NCBI GenBank assembly: GCA_020072965.1
Contig: JAIQFY010000052.1
Span: 1-36,207 of the forward strand
DNA: 36,207 bases
Source: Terriglobia bacterium
GTDB lineage: Bacteria > Acidobacteriota > Terriglobia > JAIQFV01
Direction of reading: 5' to 3'
Shown one piece after another: positions 22,531 to 30,539 of the stretch; within the stretch, counting starts at the first letter, position 1, and each line of letters begins with the position of its first letter. Position numbers and translations under genes: made by a program. The notes below the pieces were generated by a model. That model was not told the origin of the DNA. It ran no database searches and was given only the letters and a program-made list of their open reading frames with translations.

Positions 22531-23156
22531 GCTCTGGGTCCGCTCTCCAACAATCCGGCTGCACACAAAATGGTAGTGGCCACCGCATCCAGTCCAATTC
22601 TCGAACTGATCATCAAATCGTAGAGGTGACGGTTAGTCACGTCCTGCCCGAAATAGTGTTCAATGTATACAGTGCGTCGGCGGTCAGTTTCCCGCGCATA
22701 AGCCACGGGATCCGTGCCGGCAGGAATCCGGTCTCGAATCCGCTGGACGCGCTCCGCCATCGGCGCATAAATCGCCACATGGAAGGCATCTTCACGTTTC
22801 TGGAGGGTGCACTGACCTCCGCGGCCGACGGTGACACAGTGTCCGATCGTGGCCGCTTCCTCCAGGACGCGGCGACACAGCGCCGCCATGGCTTCGGCAT
22901 CAAACATGTCAGAATCCACGCGAGTGGCAACCCCTTCATATCCGCCGCGCCACAACGCTTTATTCAGCTGGTGAAACCACGGGTCAACCGATTCGTCGAG
23001 GCGTTTTGCGACATCGGGGTTCACTTTCGCAGTTTTGGCGATTTCTGTAATCAAGGACTGGTCCACGAGTTTCCAGCCCAGACGCTCTGCGAGCATCCGG
23101 GCGACCGTACCTCCGCCACTTCCATATTCCCTGCTGATTGTAATCACCCGGATCAT
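22527..23156 (-). CDS. Cytidylate kinase-like protein
   Basis: A 209-residue P-loop protein of the cytidylate kinase-like family. The N-terminus is MIRVITISREYGSGGGTVA, where the REYGSGGG loop replaces the classical GPxGxGKS of CMP kinase. Next come RLGWKLVDQSLITEIAK (about 24-41), then RRVLEEAATIGHCVTVGRGG (about 94-113) and YAPMAERVQRI. Close homologues are widespread, often of unproven substrate; they may phosphorylate a nucleotide or another small molecule. A strong aggagagg ribosome site precedes the ATG. The stop overlaps the MFS exporter start, which ties this kinase to an exporter. Confidence 0.85.
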   Translation of the reverse strand: MIRVITISREYGSGGGTVARMLAERLGWKLVDQSLITEIAKTAKVNPDVAKRLDESVDPWFHQLNKALWRGGYEGVATRVDSDMFDAEAMAALCRRVLEEAATIGHCVTVGRGGQCTLQKREDAFHVAIYAPMAERVQRIRDRIPAGTDPVAYARETDRRRTVYIEHYFGQDVTNRHLYDLMISSRIGLDAVATTILCAAGLLESGPRA

Positions 23157-23432
23157 AGCCTCTCCTCAGATTCCACGCCCGCGTAGGGCGAATTCCTGAA
23201 CTGCACGATGAACCCTCAAGGCAGATCGTCCCGAAATGTAGCGGCTCCGCGCAGGAGCCCGGGGCGAAGTGCGCCTTTAGCATTATGGTCAGAAGGATAA
23301 AGCAGCACACGGCACGGGCGCAAACCCTAATTCTAAATGAGAGTAATGAGCAGGCGCACACCCGGCGGCAACACCCGTGGACTACACTCCGCCCACACAG
23401 GAGAGCCTGCCGGAGCACACGCGCAGACATGA

Positions 23433-24011
23433 TCAGTGCGAAGCGAAGTACTCAAATCGGCGGGGATACGTGATCTGGACCCCTTCAACTTGGGCCCAGG
23501 GCGTGAGCGTGTGAGGGTGAGTTTGACCTTTGCCCAGGATGTCTTCCACCCGGATACCTCGAACCACGAGGGCGTCCCCAATCAGGGAGCGGTGGCAGCG
23601 CCAGGGCAGAGCCTCCGCGCACATCACCGCGATCCGTTCCTGTTGAGCAAGGTCGATCAATTCCTCCAGGTTCTTGCGAAACTCGTCACTCTGCATGTAG
23701 TCGGCATACCCTCGAAAGCTGAGGTTCCGCCATCCGGTGTTAATCGAATCCTTATGGGGGTGCCGAAGGCCGCCCAATCCGGCTTTGTGCAGGTAGCCGA
23801 TCCTCGCAGCCTTCAACGCGGAAGCCAGTTCTTCGGCATTGAATTGAGGGTTGTGCCGGGAGCGCGGAATCGTCCTCACATCGACCAGGCGCCGCACATC
23901 CTGTCCCTCCAGAAGCTGGATGAGTTCTTCTACCGTCCGGGTGGAGTGGCCGATGGTCAGCACAACCCGGGGTTGTGTCGGTTGGCTTCTCCCTTTCATC
24001 CGATTTTCCAA
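23433..24011 (-). CDS. DUF488 family protein
   Basis: A 192-residue DUF488 protein. Motifs are VVLTIGHSTRTVEELIQLL (about 16-34), VDVRTIPRSRHNPQF (about 43-57), YADYMQSDEFRKNLEELIDL (about 101-120) and MCAEALPWRCHRSLIGDALV (about 129-148). The conserved Cys-Ala-Glu and Cys-His-Arg form what looks like an active site, but no reaction is known for the family. It is cytoplasmic. Start may be Met1 (24011) or Met5 (23999). The 276 bases between it and the cytidylate-kinase-like gene hold no clear gene. Confidence 0.85.
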   Translation of the reverse strand: MENRMKGRSQPTQPRVVLTIGHSTRTVEELIQLLEGQDVRRLVDVRTIPRSRHNPQFNAEELASALKAARIGYLHKAGLGGLRHPHKDSINTGWRNLSFRGYADYMQSDEFRKNLEELIDLAQQERIAVMCAEALPWRCHRSLIGDALVVRGIRVEDILGKGQTHPHTLTPWAQVEGVQITYPRRFEYFASH

Positions 24012-24062
24012 GAGGTCACGAGCCTGGTCACAAGTTCAGGGTTCAACGCGAGATCTGTCTCA

Positions 24063-24290
24063 CTACGCTCGACCTTGACCATGGGTCGTACGGTCAACCA
24101 AGAACCTTATTCTCAATCCACCGTGGCCCGAAGCGATTCTGGTCATGGAATGCATAATCTTGCGCTGGGCGGCGTACAACAGCCTCGGCATTTCCATGAC
24201 AATCAAAAGAAGGGCACATAGCAAGCAGAGACACAGTGCGAGAACGCCTAATAACATGATGTCGTTGAGAAGGTCATAGAAGATATACAT
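24063..24290 (-). CDS. Possible small single-helix membrane protein
   Basis: A short frame with one strong hydrophobic segment, LLGVLALCLCLLCALLLIVM, following MYIFYDLLNDIM and followed by a basic tail (RLLYAAQRKIMHSM). A start at 24290 gives about 75 residues. There is no convincing Shine-Dalgarno site and no family, and the frame could extend upstream. Listed because the hydrophobic run and the flanking charges are like those of real small membrane proteins. A chance open frame is a fair alternative. Confidence 0.3.
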   Translation of the reverse strand: MYIFYDLLNDIMLLGVLALCLCLLCALLLIVMEMPRLLYAAQRKIMHSMTRIASGHGGLRIRFLVDRTTHGQGRA

Positions 24291-24539
24291 GGCGCTACCC
24301 CATGAATTCTCCATCGGCTGAAGCATCGGGATGCAGCGGAGCCGGGAAGTGGGGTGAAATTTGCTCTTGCTTCTGAAAAAATGAGAAATCTGACCCCGCA
24401 CTTTTCCCGGTTCCTAACCACTTGTATCACCCACCATTTCAGATTCTGAATGGGCGACTTTCGTTGCCTGTGAGGAAGTACGGAAGCCAACCCGGCGAGG
24501 ATGGTCTCTTCTTTGAGGCTTCAACTTTGAAATCTAGGT

Positions 24540-25070
24540 TCATTGGACCCCTTTGAACCCTGCTAAGGCGAGGCAATAGCCCTCGCGCCTTGGCCAACCG
24601 CGTCGCTCCTCCTGAGACATTTTTATGCTGGGTCCCAGCGTGAGCTGCTCGGCGGTCGAAAAGGCGTGGCTACGAATGAGCAGGGTGCTGACCAAAGACG
24701 TGAGGCCGGAAGCGGCAAAAATCATGGAGAGAATCACGAATTGGTAGATAGCTGCATAGACGGGCTTCGCGCCCGAGAGCAACATTCCCATCATCAGGCC
24801 GGGGATCCAGACGATGCCAAGTGAACGCAGGGAATCGATGGCCGGGATCAGGCTTGCCTGGAGTGAAGACTGGACGTAGGGAGCCACGGTTTGCTTGGAG
24901 CCGGCTCCCAGGGCCAGTCCCGTCTCAATAAGCCCGACATTAGCCATCACATCTCCTCTTTCGACCTGAATGCTGATGTCTTCAACCACGTGCTTGCCGG
25001 AAACGACGCGGCTCAGATGCTTCGTCTCAAGGATCAAGGATTCCTTGCTCCTCTTGTCTTGCTCCATCAT
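24540..25070 (-). pseudogene. In-frame fetA-fetB deletion remnant
   Basis: A 176-residue frame with two pieces of different genes. Residues 1-42 look like the start of an ABC ATPase (SLILETKHLSRVVSGKHVVE, then DISIQVERGDVMA), broken off before the Walker A motif. Residues 43 to about 145 match the C-terminal half of a FetB/YbbM (UPF0014) membrane permease: VGLIETGLALGAGSKQTV, then PAIDSLRSLGIVWIPGLMMG, YAAIYQFVILSMIFAASGL and LVSTLLIRSHAF. FetA and FetB together export iron in E. coli. An internal deletion of most of fetA and the first half of fetB, at about 24935-24952, fits. ATP binding is lost, so iron export is not expected. Confidence 0.72.
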
Positions 25071-25095
25071 TTAGCCTTCGGTGAGAGTTGTTGTG

Positions 25096-25116
25096 GGGCA
25101 GGCGTCCTCGCCTGCC
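25096..25116. repeat. Short palindromic repeat
   Basis: GGCAGGCG/CGCCTGCC with loop tcct, followed by a T-rich stretch (cttttgtc). I recall phrases of this type (gcaggcgtcctcgcctgcc) as dispersed repeats in other genomes. On the plus strand it could also act as a terminator, but no plus-strand gene ends here. Confidence 0.5.
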
Positions 25117-25163
25117 TCTTTTGTCGGGAGGTGCGGAGACGGGACGCCTGCACCACCCCGTCT

Positions 25164-26309
25164 TCAGGCGTGGTCGTCGTCCAGCGCCTTAGAAGCTGAC
25201 GTCTGGCGGGCGGCGGTTGCCACTCTCCCCCAGGCGCTCGTCTTCCAGTTATCAACGGAGGTGGACGCAGCTCCCCAGGATGGAAGCGGCATAAGCAACC
25301 GCTCGGAAAATCCGAACAGGAACGGCTCGTACATCTCTCGTTGTCGCTTCAACGTTTCTTCGCCAGTCCGGGCCCGGCAAAGAGGCGCGCCCGCCGCGCC
25401 AAGGATCTCGCGCAGCTCGGCGAGGGTGGCCTCATTGAACCGGTCAATATATTCTGACTGGGGTGGAATACCGAGAACCTGTGCCAGATCCACCAGCGCA
25501 TGTCGCGAGATGGCAAAGGTCAATCCGGCCTGCCACTGGAGCACTCCCTCGGTATGGGCGATGAACAGGGCGCAGGTGTCCAGAATCGTTGCCAGGGCTA
25601 AGACCCAGGATTGGTTATTGTGTTGAGAACGAAAGTAGCACAAGACAGGAAACGAGATATGGCTCTCCATCAATTCCGCGGCCCACGACTCCCAGGCCCG
25701 CAGGTATTCCCCCAGCGCTTCCAGATTTTGTTGGCTGGCGTGTCTGCGCAAAAGTTCCTCGGCTGTCGGCGGGGAACCGGCTCGCGCATCCAGCAATGAA
25801 ATATTGACCTCTCGCCGTGAAAACGCCCCATAGAGCACGGGCAGGTAGGAAATCACGACCGCCAAAAAGCCGAAGCCGGTCCCGGCCTCTGCAACTGTCA
25901 CCACACGGGCCAGAGTGGTATGGGGTGTAACGTCTCCGAGGCCGAGCGTAAAAAAGGAGGTTCCGCTCATGTAAAGCTGGGTGCGAAAGGATTGAAGGCG
26001 ACTGGACCCCACAATCATCGAGCCGGCCGCCCATTGCAGCATCGCGAATCCGAGCACGAGCCCCAGTGCCCATACCCCAAAGAGCATTAAGACCGACAGG
26101 GGACCATAGACGCTGAGGAAATCTTCCCGGCCCTTCCCGGATTTCATCCGACGTGCGATCAGCAGCCAGGGAATTCCTGTGATTCGGTAAAACGTCCGGG
26201 TCAGCCGGAAGCGGCGAGTCACGCGCCGCGGCAGGATCATGGTTTCGAAGCAATCCCAGAGAATGGTGAGAAGCAGAAAGACGCCAAGAACGCCGATGAG
26301 CACAGCCAT
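25164..26309 (-). CDS. Two-TM potassium-channel-like protein with large C-terminal region
   Basis: A 381-residue membrane protein. A hydrophobic N-terminus (1-17) leads into a basic region, then two helices (about 70-95 and 136-160) flank a pore loop SGTSFFTLGLGDVTPHTTL (115-133). The filter reads TLGLGD rather than TVGYGD, so the central Tyr or Phe is replaced by Leu. A helical cytoplasmic part of about 210 residues follows (EELLRRHASQQNLEALGEYL, then FPVLCYFRSQHNNQSWVLAL). Probably a K+ or cation channel; ion choice is uncertain given the filter change. The ATG at 26309, nine bases after aaagga, is the best start; an ATG three codons upstream is possible. Confidence 0.75.
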   Translation of the reverse strand: MAVLIGVLGVFLLLTILWDCFETMILPRRVTRRFRLTRTFYRITGIPWLLIARRMKSGKGREDFLSVYGPLSVLMLFGVWALGLVLGFAMLQWAAGSMIVGSSRLQSFRTQLYMSGTSFFTLGLGDVTPHTTLARVVTVAEAGTGFGFLAVVISYLPVLYGAFSRREVNISLLDARAGSPPTAEELLRRHASQQNLEALGEYLRAWESWAAELMESHISFPVLCYFRSQHNNQSWVLALATILDTCALFIAHTEGVLQWQAGLTFAISRHALVDLAQVLGIPPQSEYIDRFNEATLAELREILGAAGAPLCRARTGEETLKRQREMYEPFLFGFSERLLMPLPSWGAASTSVDNWKTSAWGRVATAARQTSASKALDDDHA

Positions 26310-26628
26310 CGTCAACATTCCTTTCAGCTGCGGATCTGCCGGGCAGGTCCGCCATTCCTTGTTCCAGTGGCAAGCGGTTGGCGGGCACCTCGCTGGGTTA
26401 TGCCGCCCCTGGCGTACGCGCCCCCTTGCCGGGGCTGCCATATGTGACCCGAATGAGACTGGACGGTGCTCACTTTACTTGTAGAAGGAGTTGAAGGCAA
26501 GGGTCTAATGTGAGGGGAGCGGAGAGTGGAGGAATCGGTCCCTGGGAGCAGGCAATCTCTGCGACGCATGACGAATGAAGCATGCTTCTATTGATGATCC
26601 GGGCAAGACATCAACGATTGGAAAGCTA
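26310..26628. other. 319-base gap, nothing recognised
   Basis: This stretch lies upstream of the channel gene and downstream of the zinc-finger gene, both on the minus strand. I see no gene, clear promoter boxes or notable hairpins. The channel promoter is presumably in it. Confidence 0.45.
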
Positions 26629-26886
26629 TCAAACATACGCCGAGTCGATGTAGCACCAGCGCCAGGTCTGTCCAGGCTCATGGGATTCCATGACCGGGTG
26701 ACCGCTCTTCCGAAAATGTTCGGTTGCGTGCCGCCCCCTCGAAGAATCGCAACAGCCGACATGGCCACAGACCAGGCACATTCGTAACTGGACCCACGAC
26801 CATCCGAGCTTGAGGCACTCCTCACAGCCGTTAGATTTCGGGTTGACGGTGCGAATTTGATCGAGATGAGTGCATTGATTGGACAA
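26629..26886 (-). CDS. UBP-type zinc finger protein
   Basis: An 85-residue protein that is essentially one ZnF-UBP domain: CTHLDQIRTVNPKS, NGCEECLKLGWSWVQLRMCL, VCGHVGCCDSSRGRHATEHF, then HPVMESHEPGQTWRWCYID. All the paired Cys and His ligands expected for two or three zinc ions are present. In eukaryotes this domain reads the free end of ubiquitin; in bacteria the stand-alone form has no proven partner. The start is a TTG (26884-26886) with gggaggat close by. It sits 51 bases downstream of the DNA glycosylase gene on the same strand, so the two may share a transcript. Confidence 0.85.
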   Translation of the reverse strand: MSNQCTHLDQIRTVNPKSNGCEECLKLGWSWVQLRMCLVCGHVGCCDSSRGRHATEHFRKSGHPVMESHEPGQTWRWCYIDSAYV

Positions 26887-26937
26887 TTGATCCTCCCGCT
26901 CACGAAGTAGTAACGACTTACGTCATTACTACGAGAT

Positions 26938-27561
26938 TCACGCGCGCAACCGCCGGGGACCACTCACAAAAGGATTTTCACGCTCATAGACGCGAAGCAA
27001 GCGGTCAACTTCGCGTGTAATGCCGATGCGCACACTCCGGCCTATCGGGCCGCGTGTTCCCACCGCCGCTCCCAGCCAAAGTGGCCCCTTGTTACACAGA
27101 TCAATGCCGTCAAAACGTTTGTCGATCTGCATGGCGGCGGCAAGTCGTCCCGGCCCACGGGCAAGGTCGAGCAGTTTTGTCGTGCCCCGGTGATGTTCCA
27201 TCAAAATGATCCCATCCATGGGTTCGACGGCCCGCAATAAAACCCCAGCGCCGATCCCGGCCCGCTCGCTCGTGACGTTCATCATGAAGGACGAGCCATA
27301 GGTGAAATAGACGTAGGCATATCCGTGTCCGAAAAACAAGGAGCGGTTTCCCGGTGTCTCTCCGCGAAAGGCATGCCCGGCGGAATCCCCCGGGGGATAC
27401 GCCTCAGCTTCGACGATGCGACCGCTGATCCTGCCCTTCGGGAGATCGTGGACCAGTGTTTTTCCGATGAGATAGCGCGCCAGCTCGACAGTATCGAGAG
27501 GCAGTTCAGCGCGGCGAAGCCGACGGATCCGACGGCCCTCCATTCCAGAACCCGGGTGCAT
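26938..27561 (-). CDS. 3-methyladenine DNA glycosylase (AAG/MPG family)
   Basis: A 207-residue base-excision repair enzyme of the alkyladenine glycosylase family. It removes alkylated purines from DNA. The catalytic segment is GRIVEAEAYPPGDSAGHAFRG (47-67, split here as VEAEAY then SAGHAFRG), where a Glu of EAEAY activates water. Next are TPGNRSLFFGHGYAYVYFTY (69-88), MMNVTSE (93-99), GVLLRAVEPMDG (106-117) and ARGPGRLAAAM (134-144). The length is normal for bacterial members. ATG 27561 follows gagagg at a good distance and is preferred over in-frame starts at 27600 and 27543. Probably cotranscribed with the zinc-finger gene. Confidence 0.92.
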   Translation of the reverse strand: MHPGSGMEGRRIRRLRRAELPLDTVELARYLIGKTLVHDLPKGRISGRIVEAEAYPPGDSAGHAFRGETPGNRSLFFGHGYAYVYFTYGSSFMMNVTSERAGIGAGVLLRAVEPMDGIILMEHHRGTTKLLDLARGPGRLAAAMQIDKRFDGIDLCNKGPLWLGAAVGTRGPIGRSVRIGITREVDRLLRVYERENPFVSGPRRLRA

Positions 27562-27947
27562 AGGTTTACCTCTCGAAGGGATCCAGTGGGCACTCCACAC
27601 TCGCGGATAAAATCAGCCCTCGCGTCGGTTCACAGTCCCTCACCGGGCTGGGTCCCACGAGTGGGAATGATGTTTGTGCCTTGGAGCAAGCTGTAAGGAC
27701 ATCGACGAAAGATGGTGCCTCAATAAGAGTTTTTCGGAGCCTTGAAAAGTCTATGATTTGCTATGCACGAGTTCAAGCGAAATGTTCCGCACGGCTTCCG
27801 AAGCCTTAAGTTCTTGGGATCGAGGGGTCGTAACCTTTTTTCAAAGGGGCAGTATACAGGTACAGGGATCGCGGGAGAACCCTGCCCTATTTAGTTTGAA
27901 CCCGGAAGGGAGGAATTTCGTATTCTTCCAATAACCCGAGGTGAATC
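27562..27947. other. Divergent gap before the ADOP permease gene
   Basis: A 386-base region between two divergent genes. It must hold promoters for both, but no pair of boxes stands out. A short palindrome (GGCTTC/GAAGCC) lies near 27793-27805. No gene is supported. Confidence 0.45.
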
Positions 27948-30416
27948 ATGGAAATCCTTTGGAATGACATCAAGTTCGGGATCCGGATGTTGGCGAAAAA
28001 CCCCGGATTTACTGCGGTTGCAATCCTGACGCTCGCTCTCGGCATCGGCGCGAACGCGGCGATTTTCAGCGTCGTCAACGCGGTCCTGCTGCGGCCCCTC
28101 CCTTACAAGGACCCATCGCAATTGGTGAAAGTATGGGGAAAGCTCGAAAAGCACGGCCTCCCCCAGAACTGGATCTCCGAGCCGGAATGGTGGGAACTCA
28201 AGGACACCAACCAGGCATTTTCGGCGGTGGCCGCCTACTCCTCCGGCGACGGGGCCAACCTCACCCGCGAGGCAGGTGAACCCATCCGCGTAACCGCAGC
28301 TTCGTCCACCGCGGATCTGTTTCCGATCTTGGGGGTACGCCCTCACATGGGACGCGCGTTTAGCGCCGAGGAAGACCTTCCGGGTCACAACCATGTAGTG
28401 GTGCTGAGTTATAACCTGTGGAAAAACCTGTTTGCCGGCAACCCGAACATCGTCGGTAGCTCGGTCCGTCTGGATTCCGAAAGCTACACAGTTGTCGGTG
28501 TGCTCCCGGACGGGTTTGACTTCTCTGGGAAGAACGACATCTGGACGCCATTGGCCCTTGACCGAAACCGGCCAAGAAATCGTGGTTCGCACTACCTCGA
28601 AGTCCTGGGGCGGCTGAAGCCGGGTTTGACTGCGGCCCGGGGCTCCGAGGATATGAACCGCTTTGCCCTGATGCTGGCGCGCGAGTACCCTGACTATTAC
28701 ACTCAGAATTCCGGTTGGGGAGTGTTCCTGATTCCCTTGCAGCAGGAGTTGGTCGGCAGCGTTCGCACGGCGCTTTACGTTCTTCTCGGGGCCGTCGGTT
28801 GTGTACTGCTGATTGCTTGCACCAATATTGCCAACCTCCTCCTGGCGCGCGCCTCGGCGCGGGAGAAGGAAGTTTCCATCCGCGTCTCGCTGGGCGCGAG
28901 TCCGTGGCGGCTGGTTCGACAGCTACTCACGGAGAGCATCCTGCTTGCAGTCCTCGGGGGAGGGATCGGCCTACTCCTTGCCGGCTGGGGAGTGAAGCTG
29001 CTCAAGATTTTTGCTCCAAACGATCTCCCCCGGATGGCAGAGATCGGTCTGGATACCCGCGTCCTTGCGTTCACGTTTATGGTGGCAGTGTTGACCGGCC
29101 TGATGTTCGGACTGGCGCCAGCCATTCATGCGGTCAGATCAAACCTGCAGGATTTACTCAAGGAAGGCGGCCGCGGGTCCTCGGCGGGCTTAAAGAGTCA
29201 ATGGCTGCGGGGCGCGCTGGTTGTGGTTGAAGTCGCCCTGGCACTGATGCTATTGGTCGGGGCGGGACTGCTCATCCGAAGCTTTCGGCACCTCATCGCA
29301 GTCAATCCCGGATTTCAAACCGAGCACTTGTTGACCCTGCAACTCTCCCTCCCCCGGGAGAAGTACAAGGACGACGCGCCGATCGCAGGATTTTATCGGC
29401 AGCTTCTCGATCGGGTCCGGGGCCTGCCCGGTGTTGAGGCTGCCGGGGCGATTACTCAACTCCCGCTGAGCGGCGCGAATTCCTCCGGTTCGGTGTTCAT
29501 TGAGGAGAGTTCCGCAACCAACCTGATGAGGGTTCCCAGGTTCAATTTCCCCTTCCTGGAGATTGACCGGCGGATAGTCACACCGGGGTATTTTGAGGCA
29601 ATGCGAATTCCTCTAATGGAGGGGCGACTCCTGACTGATGCGGACAACGATCAAGCACCTTACGTGGCGGTCGTCGATATCGACTTCGCCCGGCATATCT
29701 GGCAGAACCAGGATCCCCTGGGCAAGCACATCGCAATCGATACAGTTCCCCAAAGCAATCCGCCGATCCCGCGATGGCGGACGGTGGTCGGGGTGGTTGG
29801 CCATGTGAAGCATTACGCCCTCGATACCCAGGGGCGTCAGCAAGCCTATTTTCCGCAGGGACAATCCTCGAAGGTGAGACAGATGTACTTCGTCGCGCGC
29901 ACGCATGTGAATTCCACCAGCCTCATCAGTGCGATCCGCTCGCAGGTGCAGGCACTCGACCGCGACCAACCCGTTTATGACGAGAACACTATGGACGGAC
30001 TGCTTTCCACCTCACTGGCCCAACCACGCCTGAATCTTCTGCTGATGGGCGTATTCGCCGCCCTGTCCATGGCGCTCGCGGCGGTGGGGATCTACGGCGT
30101 CATAGCTTGTTCGGTCAGCGAACGGACTCATGAAATCGGCATTCGAATGGCCCTGGGGGCACAGCCCCGCGATGTTTGGCGGCTGGTTCTCGGGAGCGGG
30201 GCACGACTGACAGCCGCCGGCCTGGTGCTCGGACTTGCTGGCGCTCTCGCGTTAACACGCCTGGGGCGAACGCTGCTGTTCGAGGTAAGCCCGATCGACC
30301 CGGCGACGATCCTGACCGTGTCTGTAATACTAGCGGTCACGGGTCTGATCGCTTGTTACATTCCAGCGAGACGGGCCACCCGGGTCGACCCTGTGGTGTC
30401 CCTGAGGTACGAGTGA
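27948..30416 (+). CDS. ADOP-type ABC transporter permease
   Basis: An 822-residue permease of the MacB/FtsX type with two permease units in one chain, the layout called acidobacterial duplicated orphan permease. It starts MEILWNDIKFGIRMLAKNPG, then FTAVAILTLALGIGANAAIF and VNAVLLRPLPYKDPSQLVKV. A periplasmic core domain follows (to about 260), then three helices (KEVSIRVSLGASPWRLVRQL, HAVRSNLQDLLKEGGRGSS after them), a second periplasmic domain, and three more helices (HEIGIRMALGAQPRDVW; RRATRVDPVVSLRYE at the end). No ATPase subunit is adjacent, so it is an orphan as named. It likely moves lipids, peptides or drugs across the inner membrane with a distant ATPase. A gaggtga site precedes the ATG. 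Confidence 0.92.
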   Translation: MEILWNDIKFGIRMLAKNPGFTAVAILTLALGIGANAAIFSVVNAVLLRPLPYKDPSQLVKVWGKLEKHGLPQNWISEPEWWELKDTNQAFSAVAAYSSGDGANLTREAGEPIRVTAASSTADLFPILGVRPHMGRAFSAEEDLPGHNHVVVLSYNLWKNLFAGNPNIVGSSVRLDSESYTVVGVLPDGFDFSGKNDIWTPLALDRNRPRNRGSHYLEVLGRLKPGLTAARGSEDMNRFALMLAREYPDYYTQNSGWGVFLIPLQQELVGSVRTALYVLLGAVGCVLLIACTNIANLLLARASAREKEVSIRVSLGASPWRLVRQLLTESILLAVLGGGIGLLLAGWGVKLLKIFAPNDLPRMAEIGLDTRVLAFTFMVAVLTGLMFGLAPAIHAVRSNLQDLLKEGGRGSSAGLKSQWLRGALVVVEVALALMLLVGAGLLIRSFRHLIAVNPGFQTEHLLTLQLSLPREKYKDDAPIAGFYRQLLDRVRGLPGVEAAGAITQLPLSGANSSGSVFIEESSATNLMRVPRFNFPFLEIDRRIVTPGYFEAMRIPLMEGRLLTDADNDQAPYVAVVDIDFARHIWQNQDPLGKHIAIDTVPQSNPPIPRWRTVVGVVGHVKHYALDTQGRQQAYFPQGQSSKVRQMYFVARTHVNSTSLISAIRSQVQALDRDQPVYDENTMDGLLSTSLAQPRLNLLLMGVFAALSMALAAVGIYGVIACSVSERTHEIGIRMALGAQPRDVWRLVLGSGARLTAAGLVLGLAGALALTRLGRTLLFEVSPIDPATILTVSVILAVTGLIACYIPARRATRVDPVVSLRYE

Positions 30417-30539
30417 GCATAGCAGTTTGATTTTGGTAACCCCCCGACTTCCGCCTGACCCATTCGGGTCCAACCCTAACAGTGTTACAATCCAGCCGTC
30501 ACTCGTTGAGAACAATTCGTTCACCCCAGGTGGAATCCG

